Part shown: positions 45,787 through 53,966 of the stretch, piece after piece
Layout of the letters: the number at the start of each line of letters is the position of its first letter
Numbering within the stretch: position 1 is the first letter of the stretch
Assembly: GCA_030694465.1 (NCBI GenBank)
Contig: JAUXYJ010000088.1
Location: 62,001 to 126,000, forward strand
From: Deltaproteobacteria bacterium
GTDB lineage: Bacteria; Myxococcota_A; Polyangia; Polyangiales; Ga0077539
Length of the DNA stretch: 64,000 nucleotides
Direction of reading: 5' to 3'
The notes under the pieces: generated by a model
Told to the model about the DNA's origin: nothing
Seen by the model: only the letters and a program-made list of their open reading frames with translations
The model's database searches: none
Position numbers and translations under genes: made by a program

Positions 45787-47766
45787 ATGAAACATAGACA
45801 CATTGAGCGCGCCATCATTTTGGCAGCGGGTCGCGGTTCGCGATTGGTGGCGTCCAAAGGGCACCCCAAGCCGTTAGAACCCGTCGCAGGGGTTCCTCTG
45901 CTCGTGCGCATCTTGCGCAGCCTCCAATCCGAAGGCGTTCGCGAAGCGGTCGTTGTCATCGGCTACGAAGGCGCTCAGATCCGAGCCGCGCTTGAGGCAG
46001 ACGCTTCTTTGCTGTTGCGCTTGCACTTTGTCGACAACCCCGCGTGGGAAAAGTCCAACGGTGTCTCGCTCTTGGCCGCTCGTGCCTGGGTCGACCGCCC
46101 GTGTTTGCTCAGCATGGCCGACCACCTTTTTGCGCCTGAGCTTGTCCGCAGTCTTGTCGCAGCGGATGTGCCCCGTGGCTCGTGCGCGCTTGCCGTGGAC
46201 TATGACATTCCGCGCTGTTTTGACCTCGACGATGCGACGAAGGTGCAGGTCGAGCGCGGTCGTATCGCGTCGATTGGCAAAGAGATCGAGCACTATAATG
46301 CGATCGATACGGGCGTGTTCTTGATCGGTCCTGAGCTGACCGATTGCCTCGCCCGCGAGTACTCGCGCCGGGGAGACGCGTCGCTGAGCGATGGCGTTCG
46401 GGCGCTCGCTTTGGCTGGAAAATTTCAGGCGATTGACGCCGGCGATGCACGCTGGATTGATGTCGACACGCCCGAGGCGCACGCGCGCGCCGAGGCGATG
46501 GTCCGTGTCTTCGGAGCAGACCTCGGTGACGCACCCTCGGGCAGCAGCACCATTGACGGCGAGTCCATGGAGCTCTTCTCGCCCTCGTGGGTCCGCGGCG
46601 CTCCTCCGTATCGCGAAGAGCACTTTGCGCTCGCCGACGCCTCGAGGGGTGCTCGCAAAGACCAGACCGTGGTCCCGCCACGGGATGGCGCTCAGCACGG
46701 TCGCCCCAACGGAGCTCAAGCCATCGCGCGATTGATGTCCAACGAGAGCCCTTTTGCGCCCTCGCCACGCGTGATTGAAGCGGTTGTGAATGCGATGACG
46801 CGAGGTCATCTCTACCCTGATGCGACGCTGGCTGAGTCATTGCGTGCCCGGTTGGCCGCGAGGGCTGGGCTCTCGGCGGCTTCGTGTGTACTTGGCGCAG
46901 GCTCAAGCGAGCTCATTGATCTCATCGTGCGAACCTTCGTCGCGCCAGGCGAAGAGGCCGTGATTTCGGTCCCGACCTTCTCGATGTACGAGTCTCGGAC
47001 GCGTGTGTGCGGTGGCCTCCCAGTGTTGGTCCCGACAACCGACGAGCTGTCGATTGATGTCGACGCCGTGCTGGCCGCGATCACCGAGCGCAGCAAGATC
47101 GTGTTCTTGTGCACGCCCAACAACCCCACGGGTTCTTCGATCAGCGAGACGGCGCTCCGGCGCGTGCTGCGGCTCGGATTGCCCACGGTGATCGACGAGG
47201 CTTACATCGGTTTTGCGGCGGATCCGCACGAGGCCGAGGTGGGCTTCTCAGCGATTGTGCGCGAGTTTCCCAATGCGATTGTGCTCCGTACTTTCTCCAA
47301 AGACCACGGCCTCGCGGGCCTGCGCGTGGGCTATGCGCTCGCGAACGAGCACGTCGCGCGACTGTTGCAGCGAACCAAGCTCCCGTGGAACGTCAGCGTC
47401 GTCGCCCTCGCCGCAGCGCACGCGGTGCTCGACGATCAAGACGAAGTGCTCAGACGCCGCAGAATTTCACGCGAAAACCGCACTGAGCTCGCGGATGCGT
47501 TTCGTAGCATGCCCGCGCTTGGGGTGATCGAAGGTGACGGAAACTTCGTCCTGCTTGAGCTCTCCGAGGCGGGCATCTCTGCCGACTCGCTGGTTCGCGC
47601 GATGCTTACCGAGGGAGTTCTCATCCGATCACTCACAAGTCACCACCTCAAGCGTGACTTTGTCCGCGTGAGCGTGGGCTCTGCAGAGGACAACCGTCGG
47701 TGTATCGCCGCCATGGTCCGTGTGTTGGCAGGAGTCACGCCGCGACAGCATCGCGTTCGTCATTGA
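45787..47766 (+). CDS. Bifunctional nucleotidyltransferase / HisC-like PLP-dependent enzyme
   Basis: A 659-residue fusion. Residues 1 to about 245 form a nucleotidyltransferase domain (IILAAGRGSRL, then HPKPLEPVAGVPLL; the SMADHLFAPEL segment recalls inositol-phosphate-type cytidylyltransferases). After a disordered linker, residues about 300-650 form a fold-type I PLP enzyme like HisC or CobD. It has LMSNESPFAPS, NNPTG near 443, DEAYIGF near 468, the PLP lysine in TFSKDHGLAGLRVGY near 504, and RVSVGSAEDN. Which substrate it transaminates or decarboxylates cannot be read. A threonine- or serine-phosphate decarboxylase activity would yield an amino-alcohol phosphate for the first domain. ATG 45787 lies 156 bases after the previous gene. 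Confidence 0.87.
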   Translation: MKHRHIERAIILAAGRGSRLVASKGHPKPLEPVAGVPLLVRILRSLQSEGVREAVVVIGYEGAQIRAALEADASLLLRLHFVDNPAWEKSNGVSLLAARAWVDRPCLLSMADHLFAPELVRSLVAADVPRGSCALAVDYDIPRCFDLDDATKVQVERGRIASIGKEIEHYNAIDTGVFLIGPELTDCLAREYSRRGDASLSDGVRALALAGKFQAIDAGDARWIDVDTPEAHARAEAMVRVFGADLGDAPSGSSTIDGESMELFSPSWVRGAPPYREEHFALADASRGARKDQTVVPPRDGAQHGRPNGAQAIARLMSNESPFAPSPRVIEAVVNAMTRGHLYPDATLAESLRARLAARAGLSAASCVLGAGSSELIDLIVRTFVAPGEEAVISVPTFSMYESRTRVCGGLPVLVPTTDELSIDVDAVLAAITERSKIVFLCTPNNPTGSSISETALRRVLRLGLPTVIDEAYIGFAADPHEAEVGFSAIVREFPNAIVLRTFSKDHGLAGLRVGYALANEHVARLLQRTKLPWNVSVVALAAAHAVLDDQDEVLRRRRISRENRTELADAFRSMPALGVIEGDGNFVLLELSEAGISADSLVRAMLTEGVLIRSLTSHHLKRDFVRVSVGSAEDNRRCIAAMVRVLAGVTPRQHRVRH

Positions 47767-47806
47767 TCGCCACGCTATTTTCTCGGGCTATTTTCAGGTC
47801 AAATCG

Positions 47807-49045
47807 ATGAAGCTCTTGCTCGTCGCGTGGCTGTTTCCTCCCCACGAAAACGTCGGCTCTCGGAGGCCATGGCGGCTCTGCAAGCATCTCCCAAACCACG
47901 GCTGGGACATCACCGTGCTCACGCAACGTCATGTCCCCGCGCGCTTCGTAGACCCCACCGACGCGGACCTTGGGAGCGCCGTCCAGGTCGTGCGTGACTA
48001 CGATCAACCGCTCCTCGGACGCCTCGCCGCGTGGGCAGATGCCCGAGGCAACGGCGCGCCCTCGCCGCGACCCGAAGCGCCTGGTCGACCGAGCCGCTGG
48101 CCCGCCGAACCCGCAGCGATTCACCTTCCCCATGCGGCGCGTGCAGCGAGAGACTTACATCGTAAGGTTGGCTTCGACGCGGTGCTCACGACTAGCTATC
48201 CGTACTCGGCGCACTACGTTGGCGCAGCGCTGAGCCGTGCGCTTGGAGTGCGTTGGATCGCGGATCTGCGTGATCCGTGGACGCTTCATTGGTCGCACGA
48301 GGCCAAGCCCGCTTGGTCCCGCGCGCTGGAGCGCCGCTGGGAGCGCGCGATCTTTGCGCAGGCGGACGCCGTTACCGTGACCACCGAGACGCTGGCGAGC
48401 CGCTATCGATCCGTTTTCTCTGAATATTCGCAGAAGATTCACGCAGTGCGAAACAGCTTTGATCCGGTCGCGTTGCCCCCCCTTAGGCCCTCGCGAGGGC
48501 CGCGCAGGCTCGTGCACTTTGGCCACGTCTATGCTGGCGCGCGCACCCTCGCGCCGGTGATCACAGCGCTCGCGCGGGTGATCCGACGCAAGCAACTAGA
48601 GCCCACCGACGTGGTGCTTGAGAACTATGGCCGGTTCTCTCAGTCCGATTGGCAACTGGCAGAGAGCCTCGGGATCGAGCGCTATCTCAAGCTCCACAAA
48701 CCGATGCCCCAGAACGAAGGGCTCGCGTCGCTGCGGAGTGCAAATCTGCTGCTGCTTCCGATTTGGGGGACTGCATACGGAGAGCTCTTCTTGCCTGCGA
48801 AGCTCTACGATTACCTGCTCGTCGGCGTGCCCGTTCTGGCCCTCGGGACGCACCCGGAGCTCTCTCAAATCCTTGGCGACACGGGCGCAGGAGAGCTCAT
48901 CGCAGAGGACAACACGCTCGCGATCGAGGCGTCGATCGAGCGCGCGCTTAGCGACACGGACCCTGTCTCCGCCAGCGCGCCTGCGATCCAATCGTTTGGT
49001 GCGCCGGCGATGGCCGAGCGCTTCAATCAGCTGCTTCGGGGCTGA
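47807..49045 (+). CDS. Glycosyltransferase, GT-B fold (GT4-like)
   Basis: A 412-residue glycosyltransferase of the GT-B type. The N terminus MKLLLVAWLFPP is a typical first strand and loop for group-1 enzymes. Later features: WIADLRDPW, ADAVTVTTETLASRY, HAVRNSFDP, a RRLVHFGHVYAG strand and ASLRSANLLLLPIW near the C terminus, then KLYDYLLVGVPVLAL, the donor-binding helix. It follows the bifunctional gene by 40 bases and is probably the last gene of this cluster. Its sugar donor is unknown. The 3-prime end overlaps the convergent small gene by 23 bases. Confidence 0.88.
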   Translation: MKLLLVAWLFPPHENVGSRRPWRLCKHLPNHGWDITVLTQRHVPARFVDPTDADLGSAVQVVRDYDQPLLGRLAAWADARGNGAPSPRPEAPGRPSRWPAEPAAIHLPHAARAARDLHRKVGFDAVLTTSYPYSAHYVGAALSRALGVRWIADLRDPWTLHWSHEAKPAWSRALERRWERAIFAQADAVTVTTETLASRYRSVFSEYSQKIHAVRNSFDPVALPPLRPSRGPRRLVHFGHVYAGARTLAPVITALARVIRRKQLEPTDVVLENYGRFSQSDWQLAESLGIERYLKLHKPMPQNEGLASLRSANLLLLPIWGTAYGELFLPAKLYDYLLVGVPVLALGTHPELSQILGDTGAGELIAEDNTLAIEASIERALSDTDPVSASAPAIQSFGAPAMAERFNQLLRG

Positions 49046-49322
49046 TCGCATCGAGCCGTCGGACGCGAAACGCGAGCCCCGTTCGCTGAAGAGATGCCAG
49101 CACTTCGTCGAGACCATTGGCTTGCGACTGGGTGGTGATCACCGCGACTAGGCTGCCGTCTCCGTGCATCGATCCAAGGTTGTCGTAGCCCGCGAGGATG
49201 CCAGCGATGTGCACCAAGATCGCGTCGTCGCAGTCGATCACGCGCGCCACGAGACCGGGGCCCAGGGGCAGCGGGCGGTGGGCAATCGCGCGCTTTCGCT
49301 CGCGCTTACTCGTGCTCGTCAC
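49023..49322 (-). CDS. Small protein coupled to trmO (DUF4911-like)
   Basis: A 99-residue protein whose GTG overlaps the trmO stop (GTGA), so translation is coupled. The part LVHIAGILAGYDNLGSMHGD, then SLVAVITTQ and a final LLASLQ-like helix, resembles the DUF4911 type of small alpha/beta protein by eye. No catalytic motif is seen and function is unknown. The 3-prime end overlaps the convergent glycosyltransferase gene by 23 bases. Confidence 0.62.
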   Translation of the reverse strand: MTSTSKRERKRAIAHRPLPLGPGLVARVIDCDDAILVHIAGILAGYDNLGSMHGDGSLVAVITTQSQANGLDEVLASLQRTGLAFRVRRLDAISPEAAD

Positions 49323-50164
49323 CGCGAAAATCCCTGGCCAAATCGCGCAACAAACGCGACGTGCTCGTCAATACCGAGCTCTTGGGCGATCGCCTCTGCG
49401 CGGTATCCTGACGCGATCGCGAGCACTGTGCAGTGTGCGCCCTCATCGCGAAGCAACACGCGCCAGGCCTTGATCGCGAGCCTCAAGAGGTCGCCATCGC
49501 GCTGCAGTCGTTTGTAAGGGTGGCGCTTGGTGCCAAGCGAGAGCGCGTGACGAATCGCAGGCTCGAGATCGATACGATGAGACTCTAAGAGCCACTGCAG
49601 CTGTTGTGTGGCGAGGGGCTCGAAGCTCACAGCGGTGAGCGCCTTGGGGTCCTCGGGGCGGCCATCCTCGCCGGCTTGGCTCTCGTAGTCCGGGGGAGCG
49701 AGCCAGCCCGTCCGCGCGTTGGGGATCGCGTCGCTCCAGGGCACGTAAGGTTTGAGGTCAAGAACAGGCGTCTGGTCCAAAATATCGCATCCCTGGACTC
49801 GCAAAGTGAGCTTCTTTACCTCAAGCAAACGCACCACGGACATGCCAATGGGATTGGGTCGATAGGGCGCGCGCGTTGAGAAGACACCGCGCCGACGTTC
49901 ACTTCGTGGAGGGAGCACCTGGGGGCGCCAGCCCTCGTTGCGGTCAAACCAGAAGAGCACCCAGAGATAGTCCCAGCCCTCGAGATCAAAGAGCGCTCGC
50001 TCAAGCTGCCGGCCCGCATAGAGCTCGATGGTCGCCTCGATCCCCTCGCCCGCGCGGGCTTGTCGCGGCGCCTCGGCGCGGTCACGAAAGGGCGAGCGCA
50101 CAACACCGATGGGAGTCAGGGTGAGCGTGCGAGGTTCGGCGAGAGCAACAGGAGAGTCAGTCAC
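49319..50164 (-). CDS. trmO: tRNA (N6-threonylcarbamoyl-adenosine-37) N6-methyltransferase
   Basis: TrmO methylates the t6A modification at tRNA position 37. The 281-residue protein carries the TsaA-like beta-barrel: TPIGVVRSPFRDRAEAPRQ, then GWDYLWVLFWFDRNEGW, FSTRAPYRPNPIGMSVVRL and GCDILDQTPVLDLKPYVPWSD. These are the SAM- and tRNA-binding motifs. The C-terminal extension (about residues 160-281) is longer than in the minimal enzyme. The GTG start has AAGGGA upstream. Confidence 0.93.
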   Translation of the reverse strand: MTDSPVALAEPRTLTLTPIGVVRSPFRDRAEAPRQARAGEGIEATIELYAGRQLERALFDLEGWDYLWVLFWFDRNEGWRPQVLPPRSERRRGVFSTRAPYRPNPIGMSVVRLLEVKKLTLRVQGCDILDQTPVLDLKPYVPWSDAIPNARTGWLAPPDYESQAGEDGRPEDPKALTAVSFEPLATQQLQWLLESHRIDLEPAIRHALSLGTKRHPYKRLQRDGDLLRLAIKAWRVLLRDEGAHCTVLAIASGYRAEAIAQELGIDEHVAFVARFGQGFSR

Positions 50165-50240
50165 AAAATTCCCTTAGCAAACGCGCTGAGCGACGCGGCG
50201 CTGCACGCACGCAATGGGTTGTGGTAGGTGAGAGCGCATC

Positions 50241-51299
50241 ATGGCGGTTGAGCGTGAAGTGAGCGAGGCCTTCGAGCCCTTTGTGACAGTGGTGATCCGC
50301 TCTTTTAATCGAATGGACGAGCTGCGCGCACTCGTTCATCTCGTGCTGGATCAAAGTTATCCCCACTTTGAGCTGCTCGTCGTGGACTCGAGCAAGGGCC
50401 TGACTGCGCGCGACGTCTATGGCCAGCTCGCCACCAGCGACGCGAGAGTTCGTGTGGTCCACACCCCCGCGCGTGGATGCCCCGCCGCAGCCAACGAGGG
50501 CGTGCGCCGCGCTCGCGGTGAGATCGTCGCGTTTGTCGACGACGACGACCTGCCCATTGGGCGCGACTGGCTCGCACAACACGTGCAAAATTACAGGGAT
50601 CCCGACTGTCTCGGCGTCAACGGGTTTATGGTCTACGACCCCGAGCATCGCGCGCCAGCGCCGTGGTTTCCGCGCGTTCGTCATTGGCGGATGCTGTCCC
50701 ATGGGATCTTCAAGCAGCCACGCTGTTACGCGTACATGCCAACGCCCAAGCGAGGCATCGATTATCTCATGGGTGGCAACATGTCGATTCGTCGCGAGGC
50801 GGCGCTGCGCGGTGGCGGCTGGGACGAGTCGGTGCGCTATCACAACGAGCACTCGCTCTTTATCCGGCTACGTCGCCGGATGAAGCGCAGTGAGTATCTC
50901 CAGTACGATCCCAAGGCCCAAATGCAGATCCGCAAAGACGTCCCTGGCGGTCTGGACTATCGGTTTAGTGCAGAGGTCCGTGGGCGGGTCGACGAGCTTG
51001 CGCAGTACTTTGTGGGCGTCGTGGGGCACGAGAGCCCGGCTAGAATTTACGGTCTTTTTCCGCTGTTTGTGCCGACTTTCGTCGCGTTCTCGGCCATCGC
51101 GGGCTACGAGCTCGCCGCGGGTCGCGACGTGAACAAGTGGGCTGAGCTCGGTCGCGCTGCGCTCTACGCACCGGTGTCGCTCGCAAAACACTTGCTGGGT
51201 CCATCCCCCGAGCGAAGACACAACTGGATCACGACCGTAGCGGGCGAAGAAGAGCCCTACGACCGCGCCGGCGCACCGTTCTCGGAGGCTTTTGCATGA
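50241..51299 (+). CDS. Glycosyltransferase family 2
   Basis: A 352-residue GT-A type glycosyltransferase. VTVVIRSFNRMDELRALV is the first strand and nucleotide-binding turn, and FVDDDDLPIGRDW carries the D-x-D metal-binding motif. GGNMSIRREAALRGGGWDES matches the acceptor-side motif of family 2. The C terminus (about residues 260-352) has one or two hydrophobic segments that may associate with the membrane. Its stop overlaps the rfbF start by 4 bases, which ties it to the CDP-sugar genes. Confidence 0.9.
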   Translation: MAVEREVSEAFEPFVTVVIRSFNRMDELRALVHLVLDQSYPHFELLVVDSSKGLTARDVYGQLATSDARVRVVHTPARGCPAAANEGVRRARGEIVAFVDDDDLPIGRDWLAQHVQNYRDPDCLGVNGFMVYDPEHRAPAPWFPRVRHWRMLSHGIFKQPRCYAYMPTPKRGIDYLMGGNMSIRREAALRGGGWDESVRYHNEHSLFIRLRRRMKRSEYLQYDPKAQMQIRKDVPGGLDYRFSAEVRGRVDELAQYFVGVVGHESPARIYGLFPLFVPTFVAFSAIAGYELAAGRDVNKWAELGRAALYAPVSLAKHLLGPSPERRHNWITTVAGEEEPYDRAGAPFSEAFA

Positions 51300-52096
51300 G
51301 CGAACCGCTGGCGATGATTCTCTGTGGCGGACGCGGCACACGTCTGCGCGAAGAGACCGAGTTTAGGCCCAAGCCGATGGTCGAAATCGGCGGTCGACCG
51401 ATCGTGTGGCACATCATGAAGCACTACGCGACCTACGGCGTGCGACGCTTTGTGCTCTGCCTTGGCTACAAGGGCTCGATGATCAAAGACTGGTTTCTTC
51501 GCTACGAAGAGCGCTCGCGTGATGTCACCGTAACCCTAGGAAAATCTCGCGCCGTTTTGCTTCATGACAGCGACGGACACGCGCACGACGAGGACGGCTG
51601 GGAGATCACCTTGGCCGACACGGGCGAGGACGCGATGACCGGCGCGAGAGTCGCAAAGGCTGCGAAGAGACACGCGGCCGGGCAGCGCTTTTTTCTTACG
51701 TACGGCGACGGCGTGAGCGACGTGAACCTCCATGCGCTTCGCGCGCAGCACGAGCGAAGCGGCGCGACCGTGACGGTCACTGGCGTGCGCCCACCCGCGC
51801 GATTTGGTGAGCTTATTTGCACGGGAGACCGCGTTCGAGAGTTTAGCGAGAAGCCACAGACCCAAGAGTCGCGGATCAATGGCGGCTTCTTTATGTGCGA
51901 GCCCGAGATTCTCAGCTACGTCCATGAGCGAGACGATTGCACGCTTGAGCGTGAGCCTTTGGAAGCGCTCGCGAAGGCTAATGCCCTGGGAATTCACAGG
52001 CATGACGGTTTTTGGCAGTGCATGGACACGCTGCGCGATCACCAATATCTAGAGTCGCTCTGGCGACAAGGCAGCGCACCATGGAAGACTTGGTAA
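51296..52096 (+). CDS. rfbF: Glucose-1-phosphate cytidylyltransferase
   Basis: RfbF makes CDP-glucose from CTP and glucose-1-phosphate. The 266-residue protein has [20 protein letters not shown], the nucleotide-binding signature, then the diagnostic [18 protein letters not shown] and FVLCLGYKG segments. Later come [37 protein letters not shown] and [13 protein letters not shown]. All are typical of the RfbF/DdhA group. It overlaps the neighbours at both ends (4 and 16 bases). Confidence 0.95.
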   Translation: MSEPLAMILCGGRGTRLREETEFRPKPMVEIGGRPIVWHIMKHYATYGVRRFVLCLGYKGSMIKDWFLRYEERSRDVTVTLGKSRAVLLHDSDGHAHDEDGWEITLADTGEDAMTGARVAKAAKRHAAGQRFFLTYGDGVSDVNLHALRAQHERSGATVTVTGVRPPARFGELICTGDRVREFSEKPQTQESRINGGFFMCEPEILSYVHERDDCTLEREPLEALAKANALGIHRHDGFWQCMDTLRDHQYLESLWRQGSAPWKTW

Positions 52097-53094
52097 TCGC
52101 AGACGACCCCGCGCTTGCGCCCGCGTTTTGGCTCGATCGCCCAGTGTTTGTCACCGGCGCCACGGGGCTCTTGGGGTCTAACCTCTGCGCTGCCCTCGTA
52201 GACGCGGGTGCGGATGTGATCGCCCTTGTGCGAGACGAGGTGGCGCGCACGCGGTTTGCCGACTTGGGCTTGCACCAGCGCGTGACCGTCGTGCGTGGGG
52301 CGCTCGAAGACGACGCGCTCTTGACGCGAACGGTCAACGAATACGCAGTCGATACGGTGTTTCATCTCGGCGCACAGACCATCGTGGGCACCGCCAATCG
52401 CCACCCTCGCAGCACTTTTGAGGCAAACGTCCGTGGCACGTGGAACGTCTTTGAGGCCGTGCGCGCGGTGCGCACCGTCACCCGCGTGATCTTCGCGTCC
52501 AGCGACAAAGCGTACGGATCGCACGAGGTACTACCCTACGCCGAGGACGCGCCTTTGCGAGGCGAGCATCCCTACGACGTGAGCAAATCCGCTGCGGATC
52601 TCATCGCGCAGAGCTACGCCAAGAGCTTCGCGCTGCCAGTGACGATCACCCGCTGTGGAAACCTGTTTGGCGAAGGCGACCTGAATTTTAATCGCATCGT
52701 GCCCGGGACCATCCGCGACGTTCTACGTGGCCGAAACCCAGTGATTCGTAGCGATGGCACGCCCATTCGCGACTACTTTTATGTGCAAGACGCCGTGCTC
52801 GCTTACTGCGCCCTCGCCAGGGCAATGGAGGGACAATCGCACCGCGGTGAGGCGTTTAACTTTAGTCTCGAGCAGCAGGTCTCGGTGCTTGAGTTAGTCG
52901 CGATGATCCTTGAGATTCTTGGGGCCGAGACGCTGCGTCCAGACGTGCGAGCCGAGGCCAGCAACGAGATCGCTCGGCAGTACCTTTCGGCTCAAAAAGC
53001 ACGCAATTTGCTGCAGTGGTCTCCGCGCTTTTCGCTGAGAGAGGGCCTGGTGCGGACGATCTCTTGGTACCGAGAGAGACTCGCTCGCACGTGA
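52081..53094 (+). CDS. rfbG: CDP-glucose 4,6-dehydratase
   Basis: RfbG converts CDP-glucose to CDP-4-keto-6-deoxyglucose. With ATG 52081 the 337-residue short-chain dehydrogenase has [14 protein letters not shown] (NAD-binding), then [15 protein letters not shown] and [20 protein letters not shown], the Y-x-x-x-K catalytic motif. [20 protein letters not shown] and [16 protein letters not shown] are shared with RfbG enzymes. It follows rfbF directly, as expected for this two-step pathway. RfbH, which would take the product to a 3,6-dideoxy sugar, is not in the window. Confidence 0.92.
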   Translation: MEDLVIADDPALAPAFWLDRPVFVTGATGLLGSNLCAALVDAGADVIALVRDEVARTRFADLGLHQRVTVVRGALEDDALLTRTVNEYAVDTVFHLGAQTIVGTANRHPRSTFEANVRGTWNVFEAVRAVRTVTRVIFASSDKAYGSHEVLPYAEDAPLRGEHPYDVSKSAADLIAQSYAKSFALPVTITRCGNLFGEGDLNFNRIVPGTIRDVLRGRNPVIRSDGTPIRDYFYVQDAVLAYCALARAMEGQSHRGEAFNFSLEQQVSVLELVAMILEILGAETLRPDVRAEASNEIARQYLSAQKARNLLQWSPRFSLREGLVRTISWYRERLART

Positions 53095-53966
53095 TGGACT
53101 TGCCTCCGCGCGTCCTCATCACAGGCTGCTCGCGCATGCTCGGACGTGCGGTCCAGCGAGCGCTCGAAGCCCACGGGGTGACCGTCTTCGCGACCGCACG
53201 CCGCGCGCGTCCCGTGGACCGCGTGAGCGCGCTTGAGGTCACCGATCGGGCTGCAGTCATGCACGTCGTTGCGCAAGTCGACGCGATCGTACACATGGCC
53301 TCGGCGCGGGCGCTCACGTCCGAGTCCGAAGCGTCGGCTCATGAGACGATCGTGCGCGGCAGCGAGCACATCGTCCACGCAGCGGTCGCGAGGTCACGAC
53401 ACGTCGTGCTCTTTGGAAGCGCCGAAGAATATGGCTCGCGTGTGTCCCTGCCCTACCGCGAAGACGCGCAGTGCAGCCCCGAGAGCGCGTATGGCGTGGC
53501 AAAAAGCGCCGCGACGTTGCAAGCGCTGCGCGACGGAGGCTCTGGCGTGACGGTGCTGCGACCGAGCACAGTGTACGGCCCTGGACAACCCGAGAGCATG
53601 CTCGTCGCCCGCTGCATCGCCGCGACGCGCGAAGACGGCGTCGTCGCGCTCCAGGGGGGCACGCAGACCCGAGATCACGTCCATGTGGCCGATGTGGCGC
53701 GCGCGGTGGTGCTTGCCCTGCAGAGCGGCTCTGCGGCGGCTGGGAGCGTAGTTCATGTGGCGAGCGGGGACTCACGGCGCGTCTGCGACGTCGCGACGCT
53801 GGTCACAGTCCTTGCGGGCCGTGGTCGCGTAAAGCTTGGCCCCGAGTCCACACGCAAGGGCGACGTCCGAGAGATGCGATTTTGCACCGAGCGTGCCCAG
53901 CGTTTGCTGGGATTTCGCAGCGAAATCTCGCTCGAAGAGGGTCTGCGCCGGACGCTCGACGGGTGA
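53094..53966 (+). CDS. NAD-dependent epimerase/dehydratase
   Basis: A 290-residue extended short-chain dehydrogenase. The N-terminal loop reads LITGCSRMLG (normal pattern TG-x-x-G-x-x-G), then FGSAEEYGSRVSLPY and SAYGVAKSAATLQAL, the Y-x-x-x-K site. LRPSTVYGPGQPESM and GGTQTRDHVHVADVARAV are family features. It overlaps the rfbG stop by one base (TGATG) and is probably the next enzyme on the CDP-4-keto-6-deoxy intermediate, as a reductase or epimerase. Exact reaction cannot be read. It ends directly at the convergent metallophosphoesterase gene with no spacer. Confidence 0.88.
   Translation: MDLPPRVLITGCSRMLGRAVQRALEAHGVTVFATARRARPVDRVSALEVTDRAAVMHVVAQVDAIVHMASARALTSESEASAHETIVRGSEHIVHAAVARSRHVVLFGSAEEYGSRVSLPYREDAQCSPESAYGVAKSAATLQALRDGGSGVTVLRPSTVYGPGQPESMLVARCIAATREDGVVALQGGTQTRDHVHVADVARAVVLALQSGSAAAGSVVHVASGDSRRVCDVATLVTVLAGRGRVKLGPESTRKGDVREMRFCTERAQRLLGFRSEISLEEGLRRTLDG

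Noticed and set aside
48476-48482. Seven-C run inside the GT4 gene as a phase-variation tract
   Set aside because: The gene is in frame through the run and the tract is short for a typical contingency locus.
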